A DNA stretch of 36,024 nucleotides from Alphaproteobacteria bacterium (GTDB lineage Bacteria > Pseudomonadota > Alphaproteobacteria > Sphingomonadales > Sphingomonadaceae). Shown one piece after another: positions 17,236 to 26,900 of this stretch. The notes beneath the pieces were generated by a model that was not told where the DNA came from, did not search any database, and was given only the letters and a program-made list of their open reading frames with translations. A program made the position numbers and the translations under genes. Every line of letters begins with the position of its first letter. Position 1 is the first letter of the stretch. The stretch lies in contig JAUIIG010000028.1 in assembly GCA_030431875.1 (NCBI GenBank), positions 1 through 36,024 on the forward strand, written 5' to 3'.

Positions 17236-17295
17236 TCACGCCATCCGGCGGCCTTCCGGGGTTATCTGACACCGGGACACGCTTTGGACCCTAGC

Positions 17296-17324
17296 TTGTC
17301 GCAAAGCCGTCACACAGTTTACCT
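17296..17324 (+). promoter_or_regulatory. Pho box upstream of pstS
   Basis: TTGTCGC (17296), CCGTCAC (17307) and TTTACCT (17318) recur every 11 bases with four-base spacers; the second is the best match to CTGTCAT and the third is poor. The block ends 34 bases before the chosen pstS ATG, a suitable distance for PhoB-activated transcription. Confidence 0.6.
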
Positions 17325-17358
17325 AGCGGTCTGGCATCCGAACCAAATGAGGATCATC

Positions 17359-18399
17359 ATGAAAAAGACTTTCTGTACCGCCGTTGCGACGATCAGTGTC
17401 GCCATGCTCGCTGCTTGCGATGACGGCAGCAGCTCCGCCACGCCCGATGCCATCAGCGTGGTCGGCTCCTCCACCGTCTTCCCCTTCGCCACCCGCGTCG
17501 CGGAGAGCTTTGCCCGCAACACCGGCATGCCTTCGCCGATTATCGAATCGACCGGCACCGGCGGCGGCATGCAGCTGTTCTGCGCTGGCGACGGCGCTGA
17601 TACGCCTTCGGTGGCCAACGCCTCGCGCCGCATGAAGGCCAGCGAGTTCGAAACCTGCCAGGCCAACGGCGTGGCCGAAGTCACCGAAATCCAGGTCGGC
17701 ATGGACGGCATCGCCTTCGCCAGCGCCAACGGCGGCATCGACTTCGATATCACCCCGGAAATCATGTACCGCGCCATCGCCGCCAATCCCTATGGCGAAG
17801 AGCAGACTGCAGCCAACTGGAGCGACCTCGATCCGTCGCTGCCCAACAAGCCGATCCTGGTCTACGGCCCGCCGGCCACCTCGGGTACGCGTGACGCGCT
17901 GGTCGAACTGGTGCTGATGCCGGGCTGTGAAGCAGGCGAAGGCATGGCTGCCATCGAGGAAGAGAACGAAGAGCGCTTCGAAGCCATCTGCACCGAAGTC
18001 CGCACCGACGGCGCCTATGTCGAACAAGGCGAGCAGGACAACCTGATCGTGCAGAAGATCGAAGGCAACGCCGACGCCATCGGCATCTTCGGCTACTCCT
18101 ACCTCGAAGAAAACCTCGACCGAATCCACGGCATGACCGTGAACGGTGTCGAGCCGACCTACGAGAACATCTCCAGCTTCAACTACATCGGCGCACGTCC
18201 GCTGTTCATCTACGTGAAGAACGCGCACCTCGACGCCATCCCGGGCCTGCGTGAATTCGTGGCTGAATGGGCAGCAAACTGGGGATCAGGCGGTCCGCTG
18301 ACCGAAGTCGGTCTTGTGCCGAACCCTGAAGACGTTATGGCCCGAAGCAATTCCGCTGCCAGCGACTTCACGCCGCTGACCGCCGCCGACTTCGAATAG
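17359..18399 (+). CDS. pstS: phosphate ABC transporter substrate-binding lipoprotein PstS
   Basis: Periplasmic phosphate receptor that feeds PstCAB. The 346-residue protein has a lipoprotein signal with lipobox LAAC (C20), then the family motif ISVVGSSTVFPFATRVAESF and the phosphate-binding ESTGTGGGMQLFC and VANASRRM, and later GPPATSGTRDALVEL. I chose ATG 17359, preceded by GAGG at 17349-17352; an ATG at 17347 would add four residues. Lipid anchoring keeps it at the membrane in a Gram-negative cell, an arrangement seen in some alphaproteobacteria. It heads the pst genes and is separated by only 18 bases from pstC. Confidence 0.95.
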   Translation: MKKTFCTAVATISVAMLAACDDGSSSATPDAISVVGSSTVFPFATRVAESFARNTGMPSPIIESTGTGGGMQLFCAGDGADTPSVANASRRMKASEFETCQANGVAEVTEIQVGMDGIAFASANGGIDFDITPEIMYRAIAANPYGEEQTAANWSDLDPSLPNKPILVYGPPATSGTRDALVELVLMPGCEAGEGMAAIEEENEERFEAICTEVRTDGAYVEQGEQDNLIVQKIEGNADAIGIFGYSYLEENLDRIHGMTVNGVEPTYENISSFNYIGARPLFIYVKNAHLDAIPGLREFVAEWAANWGSGGPLTEVGLVPNPEDVMARSNSAASDFTPLTAADFE

Positions 18400-18417
18400 G
18401 AGCCGTAAACCGCCGTC

Positions 18418-19803
18418 ATGTCTGCCAGCACCCTGCTCCTTGTTGTCCTCGGATTGGGGCTGGCCGGCTGGCTGGTCGCCAGGTCGCGCGCTGCCATGTT
18501 TCGGCGCGCGGCCAGCGACAACCGCATTGCCTCGCTGCCCAATTACCACGGCTGGTATGCCGCGCTGTGGATCGCAGTTCCGGCGCTGCTGTTCGCACTT
18601 GTCTGGGCCTCGATCTCCGGTTCGCTGGTCATGCAGAGCGTGCTGGCGGATCCTGCCGCCGCTGACCTGCCGCCTTTTGGCCTGCAACGCGAAACCATCC
18701 TGTCGCAGGCACAAGCCGTTGCCAGCGGCGCTGCCCAGACGGTGACCAACCCGGCTGCCAATGCCCTGGTCGAGCCGTTCCGCCGGGCGAGCAATTTCTA
18801 CGGCATCATCGGCATCGTCGTTACCCTGCTGCTGGCAGGCACGGGAGCGGCCTTTGCCTTCCTCCGGCTGAAGCCCGATTTCCGCGCCCGCAACCGGGTG
18901 GAAAAGGCCGTCCTCGGCACCCTGCTGGTAGCTTCGCTGGTCGCCATCCTGACCACGGTCGGCATTATCGCCAGCCTGGTGTTCGAGACCATCCGCTTCT
19001 TCGGCATGGTCAGTCCCATCGATTTCCTGACCGGCACCCATTGGGCACCCAACCCGATGACCGACGACGTCAACCCGGACCCGGCGCGCTACGGTGCCGT
19101 GCCGCTGTTCTGGGGCACCTTCTTCATCGGCGTGGTTATCGCCATGATCGTCGCCATCCCGCTGGGGATGATGAGCGCGATCTACCTCAACCAATATGCC
19201 GCGCCGCGCGTACGCACCTGGCTGAAGCCTGCGCTGGAGATCCTCGCCGGTGTCCCCACCGTGGTCTACGGCTACTTCGCCGCCCTCACCATTGCTCCTG
19301 CCATCCGCGACATCGCCATGACGCTGGGCGTAGAGAACCCGTCGAGTGAGAGCGCATTGGCCGCAGGTCTCGTCATGGGCGTGATGATCATTCCCTTCGT
19401 CTCCTCGATGGCGGACGATTCGATTGCGGCTGTCCCGCAAGCCATGAAGGACGGTTCGCTGGCGCTGGGCGCGACTCAGAACGAGACGATCAAGAAGGTG
19501 CTGGTGCCTGCCGCCCTGCCCGGCATCGTCGCCGGAATCATGCTTGCCATCAGCCGTGCCATTGGCGAGACCATGATCGTTGTCATGGCCGCCAGTGCCA
19601 CCGCGCGGCTATCTGCCAATCCGTTGGAGGCGATGACCACGGTCACCTACCAGATCGTCGCCAACCTCACCGGCGAGGCAAGCACCGATTCGGCTGCCAC
19701 GCTGGCGGCCTTTGCGCTGGGCTTTGTCCTGTTCCTCGTCACGCTGGCGCTGAATGTCGTCGCCCTGCGCGTCGTAAAGAGGTTCCGTGAAGCTTATGAG
19801 TGA
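18418..19803 (+). CDS. pstC: phosphate ABC transporter permease PstC
   Basis: Inner-membrane channel subunit. The 461-residue protein is much longer than the enterobacterial form (about 320) because of an N-terminal extension with two or three extra membrane segments and a periplasmic loop (about 1-175), as is common in alphaproteobacteria. The core permease has LGMMSAIYLNQYAAPRVRTWLKPALEILAGVPTVVYG and the cytoplasmic EAA-like loop VPQAMKDGSLALGATQNETIKKVLVPAALPG that contacts PstB. TAGGAG in the pstS stop region serves as ribosome site. The end overlaps the start of pstA. Confidence 0.94.
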   Translation: MSASTLLLVVLGLGLAGWLVARSRAAMFRRAASDNRIASLPNYHGWYAALWIAVPALLFALVWASISGSLVMQSVLADPAAADLPPFGLQRETILSQAQAVASGAAQTVTNPAANALVEPFRRASNFYGIIGIVVTLLLAGTGAAFAFLRLKPDFRARNRVEKAVLGTLLVASLVAILTTVGIIASLVFETIRFFGMVSPIDFLTGTHWAPNPMTDDVNPDPARYGAVPLFWGTFFIGVVIAMIVAIPLGMMSAIYLNQYAAPRVRTWLKPALEILAGVPTVVYGYFAALTIAPAIRDIAMTLGVENPSSESALAAGLVMGVMIIPFVSSMADDSIAAVPQAMKDGSLALGATQNETIKKVLVPAALPGIVAGIMLAISRAIGETMIVVMAASATARLSANPLEAMTTVTYQIVANLTGEASTDSAATLAAFALGFVLFLVTLALNVVALRVVKRFREAYE

Positions 19804-21055
19804 TCAGGCTGAAACCCTGCGCCCGACGCGCACGCCCGCGTTCGAGGCCCGGCTGAAGAAGCGCTACGCATCCGAGCGGCGTTTCAAGGTGCTGGGCCTT
19901 GGCGCCATCCTGTTCTCGGTGGCCGTGCTGGTCTTCCTGCTCATCAACATGACGCTGAGCGGTCTTGGCGGCTTCCAGCGCACCGAACTGGCCGTACCGG
20001 TGGATTTCACCCAGGCCGGCCTGACGATTCCCGCCAACGCCGCAGACCAGCGCGAAGTGGTGCAGGCGCTGCAGCGGCAGGGCCTGCCCGAAGTCATCTC
20101 CTTCAGTGCCGAACAGGCGCTGGGTGAAGAAGGCGCGGATCACGTAAACAACGAGGCCTGGCGCCTGGTCGGAGAACAGATCGCCGCCGATCCGACCTTG
20201 CTCGGCCAGCGCGTGGACCTGTGGCTGCCCACGTCCGAAGACCTCGCCAGCGCCTATGCCGGCGATGGCAACGCCGACCTGCAGCCGCTGGCACGGCAAC
20301 TGGCAGACCAGGGCTTGTTGGAAGACCGGCTGGACTTCGGCTTCATGACCCGCGCCGATGCCACGGACCCGCAGCTGGTGGGTATCTGGGGCGCACTGAA
20401 GGGATCGATCCTGACCATGATCGTCACCCTCGCCCTCGCCTTCCCGATCGGCGTGCTGGCGGCGCTGTACCTTGAGGAATATGCCCCGAAGAACCGCTGG
20501 ACCGACCTGATCGAGGTCTCGATCAACAACCTTGCGGCGGTGCCTTCGATCATCTTCGGCCTGCTCGGTCTCGCCGTCTTCCTGACCATATTCCCCGGCT
20601 ACCGGTCTGCGCCGCTGATCGGCGGCATGACGCTGGCACTGATGACCATGCCGGTGATCGTCATCGCCGGGCGCAACGCCATCAAGGCCGTGCCGCCGTC
20701 GATCCGCGACGGTGCGCTGGCTATCGGTGCCTCGCCGGTGCAGGTGGTGTTCCACCATGTCCTGCCCTTGGCCCTGCCCGGCATCCTCACCGGCACGATC
20801 ATCGGCATGGCCCGCGCGCTGGGCGAGACGGCCCCGCTGCTGCTGATCGGCATGCGTGCCTTCGTGGCGACCCCGCCGGAGAGCTTTACGTCGAACGCCA
20901 CGGTGCTGCCGATGCAGATCTTCCTGTGGTCCGACGAAATCGACCGCGGCTTCGTCGAACGCACCAGCGCCGCGATTATCGTGCTATTGGTATTCCTGCT
21001 GCTGATGAATGGCCTCGCCATTTACCTGCGCAACCGCTTTGAAAAGAGATGGTAA
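19787..21055 (+). CDS. pstA: phosphate ABC transporter permease PstA with DUF3333 N-terminal domain
   Basis: Second channel subunit of the phosphate importer. With GTG 19787 (AAGAGG four bases upstream) it has 422 residues; an ATG at 19796 would remove three. Residues 20-180 form a DUF3333-type extension with one membrane segment (about 35-55) and a large periplasmic loop. The permease core (about 200-420) has [37 protein letters not shown] and the EAA-like loop [31 protein letters not shown]. It overlaps pstC by 17 bases and its TAA overlaps the pstB ATG, so translation is probably coupled through the operon. Confidence 0.95.
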   Translation: MKLMSDQAETLRPTRTPAFEARLKKRYASERRFKVLGLGAILFSVAVLVFLLINMTLSGLGGFQRTELAVPVDFTQAGLTIPANAADQREVVQALQRQGLPEVISFSAEQALGEEGADHVNNEAWRLVGEQIAADPTLLGQRVDLWLPTSEDLASAYAGDGNADLQPLARQLADQGLLEDRLDFGFMTRADATDPQLVGIWGALKGSILTMIVTLALAFPIGVLAALYLEEYAPKNRWTDLIEVSINNLAAVPSIIFGLLGLAVFLTIFPGYRSAPLIGGMTLALMTMPVIVIAGRNAIKAVPPSIRDGALAIGASPVQVVFHHVLPLALPGILTGTIIGMARALGETAPLLLIGMRAFVATPPESFTSNATVLPMQIFLWSDEIDRGFVERTSAAIIVLLVFLLLMNGLAIYLRNRFEKRW

Positions 21056-21903
21056 TGAGCGATTCCGAAACCCAGGCCGCTGACGCGGAACTCGGGCTGT
21101 CGAACCCGTCGGGCAAGTCGCTCGAGCACGAGAACGTCGAGGTCGGCGAGCCGAAGATGCGCGCCCGCGATGTCGACGTGTTCTATGGCGACAAGAAGGC
21201 CATCGACAGCGTTTCGATCGACATCCACACCGAATTCGTGACCGCCTTCATCGGTCCCTCGGGCTGCGGCAAGTCGACCTTCCTGCGGGCACTCAACCGC
21301 ATGAACGACACCATCCCCTCGGCCAAGGTGACCGGCTGCATCGAGCTGGACGGCGAGGATATCTACGCCAGCGGCATGGACGTGGTGCAGCTGCGCGCCC
21401 GCGTGGGCATGGTGTTCCAGAAACCCAACCCCTTCCCCAAGTCGATCTACGAAAACATTGCCTACGGCCCCAAGATCCACGGCCTGGTGGAAAGCAAGAC
21501 CGATCTCGACGAGATCGTCGAAAAGAGCCTGCGCCGCGCCGGCCTGTGGGAAGAAGTGAAGGATCGCCTCGAAGATTCGGGCACGGCCCTGTCGGGCGGC
21601 CAGCAGCAGCGGCTGTGCATTGCCCGCGCCATCGCGGTCGAGCCGGAAGTGATCCTGATGGACGAACCGTGTTCGGCACTGGACCCCATCGCCACCGCCA
21701 AGATCGAGGAACTGATCGACGAACTGCGCGGCCGTTATGGTATCGTCATCGTCACCCACTCGATGCAGCAGGCCGCCCGCGTGTCGCAGCGCACGGCCTT
21801 TTTCCACCTAGGAAACATGGTGGAATACGGACATACGTCGGACATATTCACCAATCCGCGTGAGAAGCGCACGCAGGATTACATCACCGGAAGGTACGGC
21901 TAA
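21055..21903 (+). CDS. pstB: phosphate ABC transporter ATP-binding protein PstB
   Basis: Cytoplasmic ATPase that powers PstCA. The 282-residue protein has Walker A GPSGCGKS (67-74), Q-loop [15 protein letters not shown], signature [14 protein letters not shown], Walker [14 protein letters not shown] and H-loop [12 protein letters not shown], the standard PstB set. An N-terminal extension of about 35 acidic residues precedes the ABC domain. The ATG at 21055 follows AAAAGAG at good spacing and shares its A with the pstA TAA. An ATG six bases upstream is also possible. It is coupled to phoU by a one-base overlap. Confidence 0.97.
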   Translation: MSDSETQAADAELGLSNPSGKSLEHENVEVGEPKMRARDVDVFYGDKKAIDSVSIDIHTEFVTAFIGPSGCGKSTFLRALNRMNDTIPSAKVTGCIELDGEDIYASGMDVVQLRARVGMVFQKPNPFPKSIYENIAYGPKIHGLVESKTDLDEIVEKSLRRAGLWEEVKDRLEDSGTALSGGQQQRLCIARAIAVEPEVILMDEPCSALDPIATAKIEELIDELRGRYGIVIVTHSMQQAARVSQRTAFFHLGNMVEYGHTSDIFTNPREKRTQDYITGRYG

Positions 21904-22571
21904 TGGCCGAACATACAGTCAAAGCCTTTGATGAAGACATCACCCGCCTGCGCGGCCTGATCGCCGAGATGGGCGGCCTTGCCGAGGTCGCGATCCAGCA
22001 ATCGCTCGACGCCCTGGTGCGCGGCGACAAGGAACTGGCAGCCGAGGTCGTCGAACGCGACGCCAAGCTCGATGCGCTGGAGACCGAGGTGGACGCCATG
22101 GCCGTGCGCGTCCTCGCCCTGCGCGCGCCGATGGCAGACGACCTGCGCGAAATCGTCGCGGCGCTGAAGATCGGCGGCGTGGTCGAGCGCATCGGTGACT
22201 ATGCCAAGAACATCGCCAAGCGCGTCGGCCGCATCGAGGGCCGCAGCCGCTTCGAACCGCTGACCCTGCTGCCCGCCATGGGTGAACTGGCAGCGGAAAT
22301 GGTGCACGACGTGCTCACCGCCTATGCCGCGCGCGATCCCATTGTCGCGCGCGAAGTGATCGAGCGGGACGACAAGGTCGACGCCTTCTACGACAGCATT
22401 TTCCGCAACCTTGTGAGTCACATGGTGGAGAATCCTTCCACCATTTCGAGCGCGGCCCAGCTGCTGTTCGTGGCCCGCAACCTGGAACGGATCGGTGACC
22501 ATGCGACCAATGTCGCGGAGATGGTCCACTACGCGGCGACCGGAACCTACCCGAGCGATATCGAGCGTTGA
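21903..22571 (+). CDS. phoU: phosphate signalling protein PhoU
   Basis: Cytoplasmic regulator linking PstSCAB activity to PhoR, keeping the regulon off when phosphate is plentiful. The 222-residue protein is all helical with the two PhoU repeats: LRGLIAEMGGLAEVAIQQSLDALVRGDKELAAEVVERDAKLDALE (about 15-60) and a second half from MVHDVLTAYAARDPIVAREVIERDDKVDAFY. The second repeat ends with LERIGDHATNVAEMVHY, the metal-binding-like helix of the family. The ATG overlaps the pstB TAA. A Pho-box-like array separates it from phoB. Confidence 0.96.
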   Translation: MAEHTVKAFDEDITRLRGLIAEMGGLAEVAIQQSLDALVRGDKELAAEVVERDAKLDALETEVDAMAVRVLALRAPMADDLREIVAALKIGGVVERIGDYAKNIAKRVGRIEGRSRFEPLTLLPAMGELAAEMVHDVLTAYAARDPIVAREVIERDDKVDAFYDSIFRNLVSHMVENPSTISSAAQLLFVARNLERIGDHATNVAEMVHYAATGTYPSDIER

Positions 22572-22598
22572 TCGGAATGGGCGATCCCGCAGGCGGGG

Positions 22599-22627
22599 TT
22601 GCAACAATTCTGACACATGAGTGAAAT
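22599..22627 (+). promoter_or_regulatory. Pho-box-like array upstream of phoB
   Basis: TTGCAAC (22599), CTGACAC (22610) and GTGAAAT (22621) recur every 11 bases with four-base spacers; the middle one is a good match to CTGTCAT, the outer ones are poor. It ends 53 bases before the phoB ATG, consistent with autoregulation apart from pst read-through. Confidence 0.5.
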
Positions 22628-22680
22628 ATTGGCTGGGTCACGGCGCGGATTCGCGTGCCACTGACAAAGGTACCAATTTC

Positions 22681-23370
22681 ATGTCGACGCCCAAGTTGCT
22701 CCTTGTGGAAGACGATATCGCGCTGGCCGAGCTGCTCGAATACCGGTTCGAGAACGAAGGCTACGACGTACGCATCACGGCTGACGGGGACGAGGCGCTG
22801 GTCATGGCGGCCGAAGACGCGCCGGACCTGGTGATTCTCGACTGGATGATCGAAGGTACCAGCGGCATCGAGGTCTGCCGCCGCCTGCGCCGCGACAAGG
22901 CGACGGCGCACGTACCGATCATCATGCTGACCGCGCGAGAAGCCGAAGACGACCGCGTGCGCGGCCTTGAGACCGGTGCCGACGACTATCTCACCAAGCC
23001 GTTCTCACCGCGCGAGCTGCTCGCCCGCGTGGCGGCCGTTCTGCGCCGCGTGCGCCCTGCCCTGGCCGGCGAAACGATCGAGGCAGGCGACATGAAGCTG
23101 GACCCGGTGGCCCACCGAGTGGAGCGGCGCGGTCGCCAGTTGCAGATCGGCCCGACCGAGTACCGGCTTATCAAGTTCTTCATGGAGCACCCTCGCCGAG
23201 TGTTCTCGCGCGGGCAGCTGCTCGACGCCGTCTGGGGCACCGGCAGCGAGATCGAGGAGCGCACGGTAGACGTGCATATCCGCCGCCTGCGCAAGGCCAT
23301 TGCCATCGAAAACGCGCGCGATCCCATCCGCACGGTACGCTCTGCGGGCTATGCGCTGGAGCCGGTCTAG
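22681..23370 (+). CDS. phoB: phosphate regulon response regulator PhoB
   Basis: OmpR-family transcription factor activated by PhoR. The 229-residue protein has a receiver domain (about 3-120) with acidic pocket E10-D11-D12, phosphoacceptor D54 (VILDWM) and K106 (DDYLTKPF), then a winged-helix DNA-binding domain (about 130-227) with PTEYRLIKFFMEHPRRVFSRGQLLDAVWG and VDVHIRRLRKAI. The ATG at 22681 gives the family N-terminus, with AAAGG about 10 bases upstream; the in-frame GTG at 22621 lies in the Pho box and is unlikely. It closes the phosphate locus, seven genes after its cognate kinase. Confidence 0.96.
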   Translation: MSTPKLLLVEDDIALAELLEYRFENEGYDVRITADGDEALVMAAEDAPDLVILDWMIEGTSGIEVCRRLRRDKATAHVPIIMLTAREAEDDRVRGLETGADDYLTKPFSPRELLARVAAVLRRVRPALAGETIEAGDMKLDPVAHRVERRGRQLQIGPTEYRLIKFFMEHPRRVFSRGQLLDAVWGTGSEIEERTVDVHIRRLRKAIAIENARDPIRTVRSAGYALEPV

Positions 23371-23590
23371 GACGGACAGCACTTTTGCGCTGCACTGCAA
23401 CACATTTTCGTTTGCCACCTGTTTACGGCGAAAATGGCGGAAATTCAGTGTTTTTGCGTGATCGAAATGCAACGGTTCGTCGCAAAGACCGCTCGGTTTG
23501 GAACAAATTTACCCTTTTCCGCTTCACTTAATGACGCACCTGCGTTAGAGCCGCCTCAAGAAATTAAGCCTCCGAAATTCGAGGGATGAA

Positions 23591-23833
23591 ATGAAAAAGA
23601 TTATTGCAAGTACCATCGCCGCTGCCCTGGTGGCCGGCACGACCATTTCTGCCGCTGCCGACACGTCGCTTGAACGTGCCGCTGCTCCGGCTGCTCAGGG
23701 TGAGCAGATGGGCAACGATGAAGACGGTGGCGCTGGCACGATCCTGGTTGTGCTGCTCGGCGCTGCAGCGGCCGCTGCAGCCGTGATCCTGATCGAAAGC
23801 GACCAGGACGAAGATTTCCCGACCAGCCCGTAA
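23591..23833 (+). CDS. small secreted or membrane protein of unknown function
   Basis: An 80-residue protein with a signal peptide (MKKIIASTIAAALVAGTTISAAAD, about 24 residues), a short polar segment with acidic GNDEDGG, and a membrane-spanning Ala-rich helix (about 49-68: TILVVLLGAAAAAAAVILI), then an acidic C-terminus SDQDEDFPTSP. I do not recognise a family. A good ribosome site (GAGGG, spacer ATGAA) and a strong terminator show that it is a real gene. The 220 bases before it are AT-richer than the surroundings and carry no coding evidence; its promoter is presumably there, but I find no confident -35/-10. The cleaved form would be a small membrane peptide with an acidic tail. Confidence 0.8.
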   Translation: MKKIIASTIAAALVAGTTISAAADTSLERAAAPAAQGEQMGNDEDGGAGTILVVLLGAAAAAAAVILIESDQDEDFPTSP

Positions 23834-23858
23834 TTCGGACTGCAAGGTTGAAAAGTTG

Positions 23859-23887
23859 AACCCCCGCTTCGGCGGGGGTTTTTCTTT
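23859..23887 (+). terminator. strong rho-independent terminator after the small-protein gene
   Basis: AACCCCCGC, loop TTCG, GCGGGGGTT makes a nine-pair stem with a stable UUCG tetraloop, followed by TTTCTTT. It separates the small-protein gene from the convergent dnaE2. Confidence 0.95.
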
Positions 23888-23927
23888 GCCTGGCGCATTT
23901 CCCGGGCTCAGGCGTGTTCGGTATGCG

Positions 23928-26900
23928 TCAGTGAAAGTCGCGTGACTTGGGAATGATCCGGACATTGCGCGGATGGCCACGCATGTTGGACATGTCGTCA
24001 ATCATATCGCGCGGGCGGATTGCCTTCGCTTGGCGTTCCGCACTGGTCAGGCTGGTCAGATGACGCCCCGGTGGGAGCGGGTGCTTGACGTGGTCGGCCC
24101 GTGCAACCGGCGCATGGAGCAAGTCGTCAGACAGGCGGTGCAATTCATCCGTGGCATCGCGCATGTGGTGGGCGATGACGTGGATCACCTCGTCATCGTA
24201 TTCCACCCGTCCGCGCACCTCGACCAGTCGTGATCCCATGATCACGCGGCGCTGCCGCTCCATCAGGTCCGGCCAGACGACCACGTTGGCCACGCCCGTC
24301 TCGTCCTCCAGCGTGATAAAGCAGACGCCCTTGGCACTGCCGGGCCGCTGGCGGATCAGCACCACGCCTGACACCTGCACCATGGAGCGGAATTTGCGGT
24401 CGCGCAGGTCGGCCGCGCGCACGAAACCGCGCTCGGCCAGGCTGGCGCGCAGGAAGGCCATGGGGTGCGCCTTCAGGCTGAGCCGCGTGGTCTGGTAATC
24501 CGCCACCACCTCCTCGCTCAGCGGCATCTTCGGCAGCACGGCCCGGCCCTGCTCCGCCCCCTCGTCGCGCTCCTCGGCATGGGCGAACAGCGGCAGGTCG
24601 GGCGCGCCGACCAGGCTGCGCGCATCCCACAGGGCCTGCCGCCGCGACAGGCCGAGCGAGATGCAGGCATCGGCGCTGGCGAGCCGCTCTACGTGGCTAA
24701 CCGGGATGCGCGCCCGCTCGCGCAGTTCGGCAACGTCGGCAAACGGCCCCTCCGCCTGTCGTGCCGCCACTAGCGACGCCGCGACGTGTTCGGGCAAGCC
24801 ATCCACCTGCCTGAGGCCAAGGCGCAGGGCGACGTGACGATCGAGGCGGCCCTGCTGCCGGTCATCCGCCCTGCCGATCGTCTCCAGCGTGCAGTCCCAG
24901 TCCGAATGGTTCACGTCCACCGGCAGTACCTCGACCCCGTGCTCACGCGCATCGCGGACGATCTGCGCCGGGGCGTAGAAACCCATCGGTTGCGAATTGA
25001 GCAGGCCGCAGGCGAAGGCGGCGGGGAAATGGCATTTCAGCCAGCTACTGACGTAGACGAGGTGCGCGAAGCTGGCGGCGTGACTTTCGGGAAAGCCGTA
25101 TTCGCCAAAGCCCTTGATCTGGTTGAAGCAGCGTTCAGCGAAATCAGGGTCATAGCCGCGCGAAATCATCCGCCCGACCATCAGCTCCTGCAATTCGTGT
25201 ACCATGCCGCGACTGCGGAAAGTTGCCATGGCCTTACGCAGGCGATTGGCCTCTGCCCCGCTGAACTTCGCCGCGTCGAGCGCGATCTTCATCGCCTGCT
25301 CTTGGAAAATCGGCACGCCCAGCGTGCGTTCGAGGATGGAGGACAGCTCGTCCGGCGGGCCGTGTTCGGGTGATGGCGCGGGCAGCACGACCTGTTCCGC
25401 CCCGCGGCGGCGCTTGAGGTAGGGGTGCACCATGTCGCCCTGGATCGGCCCCGGCCGCACGATGGCGACCTGGATCACGAGGTCGTAGAACTCGCGCGGA
25501 CGCAGGCGCGGGAGCATGTTCATCTGCGCCCGGCTTTCCACCTGGAAAACGCCGAGCGAATCGCCCTTGCGCAGCATCTCGTAGGTCTCGGGGTCCTCGC
25601 GCGGCACGGTGGCCAGTGTCAGCTTGCGGTCGTGGTGATCCTCCAGCAGGTCGAGGCACTTGCGGATGCAGGTGAGCATGCCCAGAGCCAGCACGTCGAC
25701 CTTGAGGATGCCGAGCGCGTCGATGTCGTCCTTGTCCCATTCGATGAAAGTGCGATCGGGCATGGCCCCGTTGCCCACGGGTACGGTCTCGGTCAGCGCG
25801 CCCTGTGTCAGGATGAAGCCACCGACATGCTGGCCAAGATGGCGCGGCATGCCGATCATCTGCTCGGTCAGCTTGAGCACGCGTTTCAGGTGCGGATCGG
25901 TCAGGTCCATGCCGATCTCGCTGACGTGCTTTTCCCCGATCTCGCGGCCCATGGAGCCCCAGACGGTGCGCGCCAGAGCGCTGGTCACGTCCTCCGACAG
26001 GCCCATCACCTTGCCCACCTCGCGCACGGCCATGCGCGGGCGGTAATGGATCACCGTGGCGCAGAGCCCGGCACGGTGGCGGCCGTACTTGCGGTAGAGG
26101 TACTGGATCACCTCCTCGCGCCGCTCGTGCTCGAAATCGACGTCGATATCGGGCGGTTCGTTACGGTCTTCGGAGATGAAGCGGTCGAACAGCAGCTGGT
26201 GCTTGGCCGGGTCGACGCTGGTGATCTCGAGGCAGTAGCAGACTGCCGAATTGGCCGCGGAGCCGCGCCCCTGGCACAGGATCGGCGGATCACACCCGCG
26301 CGCGAAATCGACCACGTCCTTGATGGTGAGGAAATAGCGCGCCAGCCCCAGCTTGCCGATCAGGTCCAGCTCGCGCCGCAGCGTGACGCGCACCGAATCG
26401 GGCACGCCGGACGGATACCGCCGCGCCGCGCCCTTCCACGTCTCGGCCTCGAGGTATTCCTGCGGCCCCATCCCTTCGGGATAGATCTCCTCCGGATATT
26501 CGTAGCGCAGCTCGTCGAGGCTGAATGTGCACGTATCGGCCAGCGCGCGCGCCGCGGTGATCGCGTGCGGCCAGCGCTCGAACAACCTGACCATCGCCTC
26601 GGGGCTCTTGAGGTGTCGTTCGGCATTGGCATGCAGCAGGTGCCCCGCCCGCGCCACCGTGGTCTTGTGGCGGATGGCCGTCATGACGTCTTGCAGCGGG
26701 CGGCGGTCCGGCGCGTGGTAATGCACATCGTTAGTCGCGAGCAGTTTCAGCCCATTGGCCCGCGCCAGGGCATCGAGCCGGTCGATCCGCGCAATGTCAT
26801 CGCCCGCGTAGAGATAGCTGGCGGCGAGATGGTGCAGCCCCGTCAGCCCGGCGACGAGGTGTGGCAGCAGGTCGGACAGGTCGCCGCTGGCCAGCCCTTC

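Noticed and set aside
22621-22680. Longer PhoB from GTG 22621
   Set aside because: The GTG lies inside the Pho-box-like array and the added residues do not fit a receiver domain start.
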